Part shown: positions 12,301-24,700 of the stretch, in pieces | Layout: every line of letters begins with the position of its first letter | How positions within the stretch are numbered: position 1 is the stretch's first letter | Origin: Primulina eburnea | Taxonomy: Eukaryota; Streptophyta; Magnoliopsida; Lamiales; Gesneriaceae | Assembly: GCF_022965805.1 (NCBI RefSeq) | Contig: NC_133108.1 | Location: 36,529,361 to 36,593,360, forward strand | Direction: 5' to 3' | Length of the DNA: 64,000 bases | The notes under the pieces: model-generated | Seen by the model: only the letters and a program-made list of their open reading frames with translations | Told to the model about the DNA's origin: nothing | Databases searched by the model: none | Made by a program: the position numbers and the translations under genes

Positions 12301-12461
12301 TGTTATTGTTGGCAAACAATTATTTTCTTCCGCTGCAACATTTTGAAACATTGAACTTGATTCACCAGTTGATTTTATGAATAAGGCCATTTAAGTTCTT
12401 TTAAAAAGAAAATTTTTAATTTTCCGCAAATTTTCAAGCGAGGAGTTAGAGGGCCTTTACA
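9399..12461 (+). mobile_element. Solo LTR (3063 bp) of a Ty3/gypsy element
   Basis: It begins TGTAGAACCC and ends GGGCCTTTACA, and is flanked by perfect 5-bp direct repeats TGATC (9394-9398 and 12462-12466). There is no coding region, primer-binding site or polypurine tract, as expected after recombination between the two LTRs of a full element. The 3' part has TTTTCCGCAAATTTT (about 12415) and GAGTCTTTAGGCTCACTAGACTTGAT-like sequence (12129-12154), both shared with the LTRs at 52040 and 59670. Hairpins such as CCGGTCGCCAGTGACCGG lie at 11768-11870. Short ORFs inside are chance. Confidence 0.92.
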
Positions 12462-12466
12462 TGATC

Positions 12467-13150
12467 ATTCTGCTAGTTTCAAATTTGTATGGTAAATAAA
12501 TCAAAATAAAATTTTATGACAATATATATGAGACAAAATTTAAATAAATTATGAATAATAATGAAGGGAAAATTAAAGGAAAGAAATTGTCTCGAAAAGG
12601 ATTTATTTAACATTAGTAGATAATTAATTAATTACCAATAATTTGCCCTTTTAGATTTCTTCGGTCATACTTCTTTTACGTCGAGAAGTTTGTTTCAACT
12701 GAGTCTCAAACCGAGATTTCATCCTAAAGATTATATCTTGATGGTACATAGTTTATAAATCATAATTTTTTGGTTGAAAGTAAAAGGAGAATTCTTATCC
12801 ACATTAAAAAAATTTCGAAGTTAGTTATTAGGATGGGTTATTCCATAGCGTCGATAGAAGATATCATAGATTTTGGTAATAAAATAAAAGGTAATAAAAT
12901 AAAAGAAAAAGATTATTCACAAGATGGAGTAACTAGTTTCATTTGTCTTTATTATTTTATTTCAAGCACCGAGACATGACGGGCCAATTGGAAACATGTC
13001 GTTACAACAACTTAGGGTTTGTTTAGTAGAAGAGAATAAGGTGAAAATAAAATGAGTATTCACATCTCATTCCAAATGCTCATACTTGGTAAGAAATTGA
13101 TATGAGATTGTGCATTCCAATGGGAATGATTATTCTCATACGAGTATCTC
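12467..13150. other. AT-rich intergenic DNA, nothing recognised
   Basis: The sequence is AT-rich with many stops on both strands. I found no conserved motif or repeat boundary. Confidence 0.5.
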
Positions 13151-13151
13151 T

Positions 13152-13316
13152 CTTGTGAGACGGTCTCTAGAATCTTTATCTGTGAGACAGGTCAACCCTA
13201 CTGATATTCACAATAAAAAGTAATACTTTTAGCATAAAAAGTAATATTTTTTCATTGATGAGCCAAATAAGAGATTCGTCTCACAAAATACGATCCGTGA
13301 GACCGTCTCACACAAG
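13152..13316. repeat. MITE with GTGAGACGGTCTC inverted ends
   Basis: The left end CTTGTGAGACGGTCTC pairs with the right end GAGACCGTCTCACACAAG, giving terminal inverted repeats of about 16 bp around 130 bp of AT-rich DNA. Internal GTGAGAC/GTCTCAC copies occur at about 13182 and 13276. Decayed relatives are at 13986-14150 and 51190-51310. From memory, near-identical MITEs are abundant in asterid genomes. Confidence 0.75.
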
Positions 13317-13429
13317 TTTTTGCCTTCTCATATTAATGGGAAAGAAGTTCCATCTATTTTAGATAGTAATGATCATTCTCACTCTTATTTCTTATATATT
13401 TACAAATTTTTTGTATCTTATTTAGTTTA

Positions 13430-13740
13430 ACTAATTTAAATCTATATCTTCGTCGTAATGATCACAATAATAATAATAATAATAAATAATCTATATTATG
13501 ATTATTATTTTAATTATTTTTATTTTTATAATAATTCTAATTATAAATAAAACAATGTATAATAAAAAATAATAATTATATTAACAATTTTATCAAAAAA
13601 TAATAATAATATAATTATATGATAACATTAAATTTAAAATAATTAATAGAATATCAATAATTATTATTTTTATTATTTTAATAATAATAATAATATTTAT
13701 TATTTTTAATTTTTAATTAATAAATATCTGATAATTAAAA
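13430..13740. repeat. Low-complexity AT-rich tract with AAT/ATT runs
   Basis: Almost only A and T, with repeated AAT and ATT triplets such as (AAT)6 near 13470. No coding signal. Confidence 0.8.
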
Positions 13741-13985
13741 CACTTTCATTTTTTTCTTTTCGACATCAATAATTGGAATTGAATATAACTATCATTCCTT
13801 TTTCATCTTCATTTCATTCCAATATTGATTTCATTTATATCTTATAAAATTTATTCATACCAATCATGTCCTTATGTTATTGAAATATAATTTTTATTTT
13901 TTGTATACCGTATAAAAGTAATTGCAGGTCGTTTCATAGCAAAGCACGCCGTATTGGAAATAGCAAGTGTCTTGGCTTCTTGGGA

Positions 13986-14150
13986 AACGGTCTCACGGGT
14001 CTATATCTATGAGACGGATCGATCTGATCTATATCTATCATGAAAATTAATATTTTTTGCATAAAAAAAATAATATTTGTTTATGAATTGAACGGGGTCG
14101 GAGATCAGTCTTACAAAATTAATCTTTGAGATCTTCATACTAGAGTTTTT
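13986..14150. repeat. Decayed copy of the GTGAGACGGTCTC MITE
   Basis: It starts AACGGTCTCACGGGTC, contains TATGAGACGGATC and the shared core of AATATTTTTTGCATAAAAA type, and fades near 14150. The right inverted repeat is degraded. Confidence 0.6.
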
Positions 14151-14504
14151 GTTAATTGGAAATGATATGTTTAGTTACAATCAATTTTTTTTTCTTTTTC
14201 TATTTTGTATTTGTATTTTTAGCAGTTTTCATAGTACGTGCGTGGAGGAATACGAATAAAAAATTTGGATTAGGCTAAAGTCCATTCGCATGTGCCAAAT
14301 TGGTAAATGACCTTGAGGTCCTCAATCATGTACAATATTTCTAGTTGACATATATGTTACATAATCAATTCAAAAACGTCGAGTAGTTCGAAATTCTAGA
14401 ATATTTTTCTTTTTATAATATATGGTATTTTATAATAAAAGTAAATTTGTGAACCATCAAATATTTTTGTATATCTCGTGTTACTAGGAGAAATGATCAA
14501 CGGT

Positions 14505-14835
14505 GTAAAAGGTACAGTCTAGGTGACGATCACTCACCATTTTGATTTTTAAAAGTCGCCTAGCGACCGCCTAATGTAATGTATAGAATTTTTTATTTTT
14601 TTAAAAAAAAAAAGATAGTTTGACATATATTTAAATCAATTTATATAGTATAAAGACAAAGAATATGTCATTGATTTTGAGTTTGAATCTAATATAGAAG
14701 AATTCTTGAAAAATATAGAGATAACCAAAAAACTTAGATGTTTAGGTAAAAAAAAAACCTCTTAGGTGGCCGCCTAAGTACCTTGGCGGTAGGTGGTGGT
14801 GGCCTCCCGCCTACCGCTTTTCAAAACACTGGTTA
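14505..14835. repeat. Dispersed repeat with GCCGCCTA-type sequence at both ends
   Basis: The left part has AAAGTCGCCTAGCGACCGCCTAATG (about 14546-14570) and the right part GTGGCCGCCTAAGTACCTTGGCGG (about 14766), ending TTTTCAAAACACTGG. The paired GC-rich ends around an AT-rich middle suggest a non-autonomous transposon. I cannot name the family, and the exact ends are uncertain. Confidence 0.4.
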
Positions 14836-14839
14836 CTAG

Positions 14840-15421
14840 GGTTTTTTTCATAAATATTTTAAAATTTTTTTTTTTCAAAAATTACAATAAAATAAGATAT
14901 ATTAGAAAATACCATAAAAAGCCAATTCTAGTAGCGGACAATACAGAATTTGCATTTTCCGCTGTCATTGACCTCGGATGTTGCTGTTCGGGACCCAAAA
15001 GTAGCCGGCGAGAACTACTACTACACGCATTCCAATAAAATAGGTCAAGTCTTGTCATGCAAGTCTATTTACTAACGCGTCCTATAAAGCAGGTCCATTT
15101 ACTAATGGTTTGTCCAGAAAATGAGCAATTATTTAGACGTGTGAACTGAATTTAAAGAAAAAACGAAATTTCATCATACGCTACAGTACCATTCCCAGAA
15201 ATTAGCTTTTCACAATTACAGGCTTTAACTTTGAACGATTCTCGGATTTTTTATTCTGTAAATTTTAAAAAAATTATAGTTCTTTCCTATAAATTCGTAG
15301 TTTTTTCACACATTTCATATTAGTTTAAAAAATTATATCGATCTTTTTCCAGTTTCATCTTTTTTTCTCTCAAAAAACTTAAACACATTATTCTATATTT
15401 CTGATTTTTCCAATCTATTTA
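14840..15421. other. AT-rich DNA left of the Mutator-like remnant
   Basis: No gene seen. A terminal inverted repeat of the Mutator-like element should lie in or near here, but comparison by eye with 21050-21260 gave no match. Confidence 0.4.
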
Positions 15422-18010
15422 ATGTATAAAATTGGTGTTCTATTATATTTGAGTGATGATGTTATTATTGAGAACAGATCGGTGGAATATAGTATCCCAC
15501 ATGTGAGACCAATTCGAGTATTACGATCTATTAGTTTATTGGAGCTGATTCAAGTTGTACGTACGAAGTTAAATATCGATCCAATGAAGTTTACTATCAA
15601 ATTGTCAACTAAATATACATTCATAGAAAAAGCGTCTTGAAATGAAGTACATGTGTACATTGTTGCCGAAGAAATTTTAGTGTTTATAATGCAATTTCAA
15701 ACTTTTCAGATGTTACATTTTTATGTGAAAATAGAGCCAACGAACCTTGAATTTAGGGGGGCATGAACATGAATCATATATTTCACTTGTTGCTGGAGTT
15801 GATTTCCAAAACCAACCCGGTACTTCTACGTACATGGGTTTTAATGAGCCAAAGTCATATATTTCACAGATCACTGAAGGATTAAGCGACATAAATTTGG
15901 AGCATGAAAGTGGATCGTGAGATCGATATATTACAGGCTCGTCCGAAGACAATCCCACATGTTGGCCAAATACAACAACTGTTTGGGACAAAAATGTTGA
16001 AACAGGTTGGGATCCAATTGATCATGCGGTTGATGTGAAGGTTCATTCTTTAGATGATGGCAAAAATAATAATGATGTTTTTAGGAGTGATATTGAAATA
16101 GTGATGTTATATGGCGAGTCTTCAAAAGAGGAGAATAATGAAGATATTGAGATAAATGATGATAGAGAAGAGAATATGCGTATTTTTGCTGATGAGTAAC
16201 ATCATCACGTGAACCACCTCATGCCACTTTACAGAGAAAACATGCACCATTTATGCCAAACAATTCTGAGATGCCATCATTTTTTGATAAAGTACTTGTG
16301 GAGGAACTTCCTGATTCTATCGGTGTACCTGCTGATTTGCAATCAGCTTTTATAATCTAGGACAAGGAGAGCTATCTGTAAACATGATTTTTAAAGGCAA
16401 AATTGATTTGATAGCATCAATGAAAGATTACTCGGTTAGAGTTTCCAGATGTGAATGTAGTGTTGTTGAGAGCACAAGTACTTTGTGGAAACTACGATGC
16501 AAAAGCACATTATCTTCTATCAGGTGTCGATTCGAGCTTCTTTGAAATAGAAGAAAGGTTATTGAAAAATAACAAAATAGGTGGGCCACACATATATATC
16601 TCTACCAATGTTAGTATAGATCATCGCAATTGAGTAGTGAGATGGTGGCAAATACATTGTTGGGCATTTTACGATGTGATCATGCATTTGGGATTAAGTA
16701 TATAATCCAGCAAGTGAAAGATAATTTTGATTACACAATCTAATATATGAAGGCATGGTGAATTTTGCAACTTGTGATGGAGATTGTTGATGGTATAGGG
16801 GAGAGCTATATGCAATTACTTCCAAAATATAAAATATAATCCAGAAACAATTGGGGAGTGGAACCATCCGAGATCGAACAACCGAGCGATAAAAACATTG
16901 AACTATGTTTTTTGGGATTTCAAGCCGTGTATAGATGAGTTTCGACACTGCTTCAAAATTATTATTGTCGATGATACATATATATACACAAAATATAAGA
17001 CAAAATGTTGATCGTTATCACCTTAGATGTGAACAATCAAGTTCTACCACTAGTTTTCTCCATCATGGATGAAGAGACAACTGACTCTTGGAAATGGTTC
17101 TTGGAGAATCTCGGATGACATGTTGTTTGTGGTGCGAATGATATGTGTCTAATTTTCTGATAGACATAAGGGATTTGTGTGAGCATTTGAAAATCTACCA
17201 TATTTTCGACTCCACATGGTGTGCTCGTTTTTGTTTGAGATATGTATTCTCAAATTTTAATGTAAGTTCAAAGATGTGCATTTGAAAGATATATGATGTG
17301 AAGTGGGTATGCAAAACCAAATTTGTATGTTTGAAGCGACAATGGAGGCAATCAAGAAAAAGAATATTTTGGCTCACAAGTCTTTGACAGGAATTTCTAA
17401 GGAGAAATAGAGTTTAACACATGACGATGGTTGGTGACATGGGGTGATGACGACCAACATGTCAGGGTGCTTAAATAATGTGTTAAAGGGTGCTTATAGA
17501 CTTCTTATTTTTTGCAATAGTATACTTGACCCTTCAAAGGTGCGTACAATACTTCATTGAACGTGTCACAAAAGTTTGTTGTATGATTCAGGAAAATCAG
17601 CCTTGGCCAGATTACGCATATTGGAGGCATGAGAAATGTGCGAGAAAATCTAGTGAGCACCGTTATATGAAATATTATGTAGGAGACCAAACGGCTTCGG
17701 TTGCAACTGCAGGAAGACCAAGTCGTGGTCAACGTGTGCAAGTAGTAAAATTGTCAATAAACGAATGCTTGTGTGGTAAATGCACAATTTTTGGCATTCC
17801 ATGTTTTCATGTTATTTGCACTGCTAGGTGGCATTCGTTAGAACTAACAATACTTGTGCAGCCATGATATAACATGTCTGAGTACTTAACAACATGGGGG
17901 AAAATTTCAACATCTTGGAGATGAACGACAGTAGTTATACCCACATTTGAGTTGTATCACAACCTCGTAAGACGTGAAAGAAAAAGAGGGGTAAAGATAG
18001 AACAACTCGA
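15422..18010 (+). pseudogene. Mutator-like (MULE) transposase remnant
   Basis: Pieces of a plant MuDR-type transposase lie in order. The first is an N-terminal open segment of 72 codons (15422-15640) with the LLELIQVVRTKLNID motif. About 16390-16640 resembles the transposase-associated region. The catalytic-core fragment ITLDVNNQVLPLVFSIMDEE followed by SWKWFLENL is at about 17022-17115. The C-terminal SWIM-type zinc finger CLCGKCTIFGIPCFH is at about 17768-17812. A basic tail, RRERKRGVK, is at about 17970. Many stops and shifts separate them. The encoded enzyme would have cut and pasted the element; this copy is dead. It faces the PMD gene at 18677-20870. Confidence 0.75.
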
Positions 18011-18302
18011 TTGAGGAATAAGATATATATATATATATACCTGTAACCAGGGAGAGATAAAAACGAGCAACGAATATATAAACATGCCAGTAAGTTTAAC
18101 TTTACTATAGTTCATTGCTATTTCAATTATTTTTATTCATAAATAATTTTCTATTCATGTATTTTATTTCAGGAACAACAGATGATTGTCGGATATTTGA
18201 AGAAGGGACTTCCAAAAGTGTTTACAATTTGTTCATGTTGTTATAATATTTAGCATTATGCACTAGTAGTTGTGTTTACTTTAAAATTTGGTTTATGAAT
18301 TT

Positions 18303-18303
<1 letters not shown>

Positions 18304-18382
<79 letters not shown>
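18304..18382. repeat. (ATT)n microsatellite
   Basis: About 26 uninterrupted ATT units. It lies between the converging MULE and PMD remnants. Confidence 0.95.
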
Positions 18383-18384
<2 letters not shown>

Positions 18385-18399
18385 GTCTAGTAATATTAT

Positions 18400-18562
18400 A
18401 AATTTTATTATTACTATATTAAAAATAATTTCATTGTCAAATGAACATTATTAAATATATCAGTAACAACTAAAATTAAAATTTTATTATTATTATATTA
18501 AAAACGATTTTATTGTCAAATGAACATTCTTAAATATATCAGTAACAACTAAAATTAAAATA
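18400..18562. repeat. Two-copy tandem repeat, period about 79 bp
   Basis: ATTGTCAAATGAACATT and the following AAATATATCAGTAACAACTA appear twice, 79 bp apart (from 18433 and 18512), with few differences. Confidence 0.8.
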
Positions 18563-18676
18563 AAATAGAATAAAACAATTAAACATTTCAACAAAAAATA
18601 TACGCTACAATAAAATATTAAACATTTTACAAAAATTACATAACAAAAATAGTTACAAATTATTTATGGCCTCCGA

Positions 18677-20870
18677 TTACACAATTAAGTGGCCGATGTT
18701 GTCGATCACCTCTCTATACATGTCAATATTATAAGGATTATTTACTTGGCCTATGGAAACATGCCCACCATCACCATCACCATCACCATCACCATCATCT
18801 TCATTATTTATATCTGAATATCCTAGAAAGGAAAAAAGTGATGCACACCGGTTTTTCGCGGTCAAAATTTAGAAGATCCGTAAAACTTGGGAGATTTGAG
18901 AAAAATGGAGTGTGGTAACCATAGTCAACGAACCAATCGTGGATCACAAGTGTCGATCTAGATGGCCCTCCAATATTGAACTCAATAAGTACACCAGATG
19001 TCACCTAAGTATCAAATCCACCTAGTGTCCATGTAAACCCACCACAATATCGATCAGTATCGAAACCACTAGATTGACCAGTATCGAACCGATCAGATGT
19101 CCCTACAGTATCAAGTTCATGCACTATATGCGATATAATGCGTACAATAATTCATTCATACCACTGCATATAATCATCGTCAATTTGCCTTGATCTTCCA
19201 TGTCGTTCACCTTGCACAACATACATTGACTTTCTAACCACATAAGAATTTCATTCTTATGATATTCATTCCAATTTGTATTGCGATGACCTCTCTTTGT
19301 GATATTGTGTAAGTCATCGTTGTCCAGCGATGGCTTTGGAATAGATTTTCACATTCTGAATTGTCGCATAAAATGATTAGGACGATGCATCTCTACAATC
19401 TTGAATCAGATCAAGGGGAAAACACATCACCGAATATTAGTATCGTATGAATCAATAATAATTTTTACATCCATATGATATTTTTGGTACACGATCCAGT
19501 TAAAATGCAAAATAACAAAAATTAAGGTTATCAATATTAAAAATAATACAAATTAAATAAATGTTAATTTATAAGTTTAGAAATACCTCACCATTATTCA
19601 CACGGTAAAATAATCTTTATAATTCAAGTAAAAAAAATTAAGGTTATCAGTATTAAAAATAATACAAATTAAATAATTGTTAATTTATAAGTTTAGAAAT
19701 ACTTCACCATTATTCATACGGTAAAATAATCTTCATAATTCTTAGCACATGAGTCGGTGTATCAGTGTAACTAAACACAAATTTTCACCTAATACATGAA
19801 TAAATAGGATTATATATTCAAATATTTCGCAAAATTTACGTTATGACATCAATTTTCAAATATTACCGCGCACCATATATTATATATTTTCAACTTGAAA
19901 TATTTCGGGGTTACCAACAAGCGTAACAATAGATATACCTTGCCTGTCATGGTTAACAAATTTAATCATGCTACATGCCTATATCTGTCAATAATAATAA
20001 ATAAAGTAAAAAATGAACTAAAAGATGCATTAATTAGTCAAAATATTTAAAATACCTGCAAGATATATAAAGATCCAGTTATATTAGACTTTCTTATATG
20101 TGTTGCATTGTATAACTCGCGATATAGAAAAGAAAACTTCATTACCACAATTTTAGGAGTTTACTCGATTTATATCCTGGAGTACATGAAAAAATAAAAG
20201 TCCGACCGAATCAACTTGATAATATGGAAACATTATTTCTCTTATTATCATCAACGTCATACATCGACTATATTTAATAATATCAATCTTCGAGAGTTCA
20301 TTATCAATAACGGTGGATTCACAGTGAGCATGTAAATATGTAATAGACAAGTGATCTGCCTTTAAAATGCGATGGGAGATGTTCATATCCCAGCAACTGG
20401 AGAAATACATATTGTCATTCCGTCACTTTGTGAATAATCTACTCCAGTTATAGGATCCACATCGATTTTCAGACCCCAAATAATAGAAACATCCTGTAAA
20501 GTGATTGTAGTTTCACATCATCTAAAATGAAATTTATATGTTTCACCATCATCGTTCAACAAGAGCAGTTATAAAATGATTATCATATACACGAAAGCCA
20601 CATTGTAAAACACCATATAATCTCATATGATTTAAATATGTCAACACATGATTATGTATATTATTTTCGAGAAATAAAACCCATACAAGATTATTTGAAT
20701 GCTTAACTTATACAATATTGTCAACATTTTCAAAAGAAACTATAGATGAAATATGCGTCGATTGCAAATACAGAATCTTCTGGACCTCGATTAGCAGCAA
20801 CCTTGTAAAATAATAAAAATCATAAAGTAGTATTAAAAATATATTAATATCTAGTACATACAATAAAAAT
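18677..20870 (-). pseudogene. Plant mobile domain (PMD, MAIN-like) gene remnant
   Basis: Minus-strand translation shows the PMD signature in order. Near 20700-20470 are HMRLYGVLQCGFRVYDNHF, ITALVERW, then CETTITLQDVSIIWGLKID. Next, about 20320-20160 has a segment with MTLMIIREIMFPYYQVDS, matching the RAYLLxLIGGxLFPD-type region. A low-complexity Asp-Gly tail lies at about 18770-18800, where the plus strand repeats CATCAC. Stops and shifts interrupt it. PMD proteins (MAIN, MAIL1) act in silencing and development, and PMD genes are also carried by plant MULE and gypsy elements. The convergent layout with the MULE transposase fits a captured PMD. Confidence 0.7.
19516..19750. repeat. Two-copy tandem repeat, period about 116 bp
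   Basis: ATTAAGGTTATCA starts at 19521 and again at 19637. The units share AATAATACAAATTAAATAA and a CACGGTAAAATAATCTT-like end. It lies inside the PMD remnant, probably in a former intron. Confidence 0.85.
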
Positions 20871-20879
20871 AAAAATAAC

Positions 20880-21446
20880 AAAAATATATTATAATATTAA
20901 ATACGTGTTAATACTAAATACGTTATATGTATAAAAAAAACAACTATTTACCTTATTCAAATGTTATAAATTGAAAATAAAACTTGCGCAGAGTTTACTG
21001 AACTTGAATTTGTAATATATTGGTGAGTATGAATTAAAAAAGTATGAATTAAACAAAATATATAAAGAAACAATTCACGCGTATGCAACAATCAAATAAT
21101 TGACGCTGAAATAAAGTTCACAAAAAATTACAAGTTTGTGTACATTCGACCACACACATCACATGTAGAGGTGGTCCAAGACTGTAGAATTCACACACAC
21201 CACATGTAAACTGCAGCGTCTGTTGTCAAAAGCCGGTTTATTATCAATGAACTTAAGGTATGTTTTGATTGACCAGTGATTTCAAATTATTTAATTTATT
21301 TATGTGGACAGATAAAATTCAAGTTAACTTTAAATCTACTTTATATCAAGTTAGTAATTTAAATAATAATTGTAAAGGATTTCAAGAGACTTAAATAAAT
21401 AAATAGCTCTATCATCCCCAATTTTGGGTTTTTAAAAAAAAGGTTC
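20880..21446. other. AT-rich DNA between the PMD remnant and the copia element
   Basis: No gene or repeat boundary recognised. It probably includes the right end of the MULE, but no inverted repeat to the left side was found by eye. Confidence 0.4.
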
Positions 21447-21451
21447 GAGCT

Positions 21452-21632
21452 TGTAGATAGTTATGGAAATAGGGAAACACGTTTTTACAAATACGTTTTT
21501 GTATAGTATAAATAGGTGAACACTTGAATTCATTGAGTTAGTTTTTTAGTTTTTTCCGCAATAAGATTTCTTCCAACTGGAAGTTCGGTTACTGAGTTTT
21601 CTCTCTATTATGAAATTCAGTTGCCTTTAACA
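21452..21632 (+). repeat. 5' LTR of the copia element (181 bp)
   Basis: TG...CA boundaries with TSD GAGCT on the left and the primer-binding site directly on the right. A TATA-like GTATAGTATAAATAGG at about 21500-21515 is a likely promoter element. Confidence 0.95.
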
Positions 21633-21644
21633 TGGTATCAGAGC
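21633..21644 (+). other. Primer-binding site of the copia element
   Basis: TGGTATCAGAGC directly follows the 5' LTR and is complementary to the 3' end of initiator methionine tRNA. Confidence 0.93.
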
Positions 21645-21758
21645 AATCGATCCGTCTTCAATTTTGAAATTGTTGTTTCGCTCCAGCACAGGGTTGAGGA
21701 TTTCAACGCGATCATCTTCAATTTTTTTTTCTGGAAGCTTCGATCGAAGTTTGCTTCA

Positions 21759-24700
21759 ATGGCGGTCAATGTTGGATTCAATGATCCACTTTACATTCAC
21801 CCATCCGATACTCCTGGTATGTGTCTCGTTACTGATCATTTATCTGGAATTGACAATCACGGAGTGTGGAGTAGAGCAATACTCATTGCATTGCGTGCGA
21901 AAAACAAAATTGGATTTATTGATGGCACATGTCCGAGACCTTCCCTTGATCATCCAACTTTTCATCAATGGGAGCGATGTAATGCCTTGGTGTTTTCATG
22001 GATTATGAATTCCGTTTCCAAAGAAATATTTGGTGGAATTGTTTATGCGCTTGATGCATCTACTGTTTGGTCTGATCTAAAAGATCAATATGATAAGGTT
22101 AATGGTTCTAGAATTTTTTCTCTCCACCGGGACATTGGGAAATTAACGCAAGCCAACAACACTGTGTCCAGTTACTATTGCAAGATGAAATAACTATGGG
22201 ATGAATATTCATCATTGGTAATACTCCCTTCGTGTGGATGTGCCACGGCACGGAAATATCTTGCACATGATCAACAACAGAAACTTCTGCAATTTTTAAT
22301 GGGACTCAACGACAGTTATGCACATATTCGTAGTCAAGTTTTGATGATGAGTCCACTGCCCTCAGTTGGCCAAGCCTTTTCTATCATATCACAGGAGGAA
22401 TCCCATAGATCACTTTCTGTTGTGGAGGAATCATCAACAGCTTTCTTTTCTGTCCAAGGCAAGCCTGGAAGCCAAAAGAAGGACATTTTAACTTTTGATT
22501 ATTGTCACTTGAATGGACACACAAAAGATTTTTGTTACAAACTTGTTGGATACCCTCCGGGTCACAAGCTATACAAAGACAATAACAACAGAAGAGGAGG
22601 ACAAAGTGGCAGATTTTACAAGGATTATTCTAAGAACCAGAAAACTTATGCTAATTTGACTGATATAGCACAAAATGCATCTACCACTCTGCCTAGCACT
22701 GAAGATGTTCCTACACCTGCTACTGCCTCAGTATTCTCCCCTGCTCAGTATGCCGAGATCATGAAGATGCTGGGGACTCTTAAGACTTCTTCTGTGGCAG
22801 AACCAGCTGTGAATATGGCAGGTATACCTGCTACCCCAAGTTTTTCATCACATTGGATAATTGATAGTGGTGCAAATGAGCATATGGTTGGAGATTCGTG
22901 TATGTTGCTAGGTTCTGAATCTGTAGCTACCTTTCCTAGGTCTGTGCGGCTGCCAAATGGTACTAAGGCTCCTGTCAATAGGATAGGGTCTGTTTTATTC
23001 ACAAAATCCATTACCCTTCATAATGTCTTGCACATGCCAGATTTCAACTTCAATCTACTCTCGATATCCAAATTTACCAAAGATCACAATTGTTTTGTCA
23101 CTCTTTATCCTCATTTTTGCCTATTTCAGGACCTCAAGACTGGGAGATTAATGGGGATTGGTAAAGAATCCAATGGTCTTTATCATCTTGACACAAGATT
23201 CTTCTCCAGCTCATTTAACTCCAACATGATGTCTTCTACTCCATTTTCTACTTCTGTTTGTAATAGCACTGTTAACCGTATCAATTCTATAGCTGATATG
23301 TCTAGTGATCATTTTATTTGGCACAAACGATTGGGACACATGTCTTTATCTAGGATGAAAATGTTGCCTTTTATGTCAAGTTCTGTAAGTATCCCTCATT
23401 GTTCTATTTGTCCAATGTCTAAGCAAACTCGAAATCAATTTCCATCTAAGAGCTTATCTACCTCACTTTGCTGTTTTGCCTTAATCCATGTTGATGTTTG
23501 GGGACCTTTTCATACCCCTACACATAATGGTGAGCGATATTTTCTCACAATAGTAGATGATTTTTCCAAAGCCACATGGGTTTATCTTATGCATTTTAAG
23601 GTTGACGTACTACAGATTCTACAGAATTTTTTCCGCATGGTGCGCACTCAATTTTCTGCTATTGTAAAAATCATCCGCACTGATAATGCAAGTGATTTCT
23701 TTAAAAGCGCTTGCACTCTACTGTTCAATTCCTTAGGCATAATACATCAAAGCTCTTGTCCTTATACTCCACAACAAAACGGAGTTGTTGAGCGCAAACA
23801 TAGACACATACTCAATATAGCTCGAGCTCTTCGCTTTCAATCTTCATTACCTTTAAAATTCTGGGGAGATTGTGTTTTAACTTCTTGTTATCTCATTAAT
23901 CGCACTCCTAGTCCGTTAGTGCACAACAAGACACCATATGAAATGTTATTCAATAAACCTCCAACCTTTAGTCATCTTCGTGTCTTTGGGTGTTTGTGCT
24001 ATGCAACCTCGTTGACCCTTAAGGACAAATTCTCTGCTCGAGCAAATGCTTTTGTGTTCTTGGGATATTCCAATACACAAAAAGGATACAAGGTCATGAG
24101 TTTGAGTACTAAGAAATTTTTTGTGTCAAGAGATGTCGTCTTCCACGAAAGTATTTTTCCCTTCGCCACTCCTTCTCCACCTTTGCCCATTTTTCCTTCA
24201 TCTTCACTTAGATCCGATTCCCTTGAAGATGTCCCACCTGCTCCTTTTGAATTTGTTGATCCGTTAACTCCTTCCTCTGTCCCTCATGAAATTCCTCCAG
24301 TTTCTCAACCACAAAGACAATCCTTGCGTGTCTCTCTGCCTCTGTCTGGACAAAAGACTACTCTTGTCCTACATTGTCTCATAGTAATTTGGCCACTTCG
24401 AAATATCCTCTCACCCAATATCTCACTTACACTAAATTCTCCAGGCCCTATCAGTCTTTCCTTGCTTGTATTTCTGCTGACAGAGAACCTAATTCTTACC
24501 ATGAGGCTGTCCAGAATCCTAGATGGAAGGCTGCTATGGATTTAGAGCTCGCCGCATTGGAATCGAATCATACTTGGGACTTAGTGCAGTTGCCTATTGG
24601 GAAACGGTGCATTGGTTGTAGGTGGGTTTACAAAATCAAGCGACATCCCGATGGAACAGTTGATCGCTTTAAAGCTCGCCTTGTAGCAAAAGGCTACACC

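Noticed and set aside
14840..21260. Terminal inverted repeats for the MULE
   Set aside because: Comparison by eye of both flanks gave no convincing inverted match, so no element boundaries are claimed.
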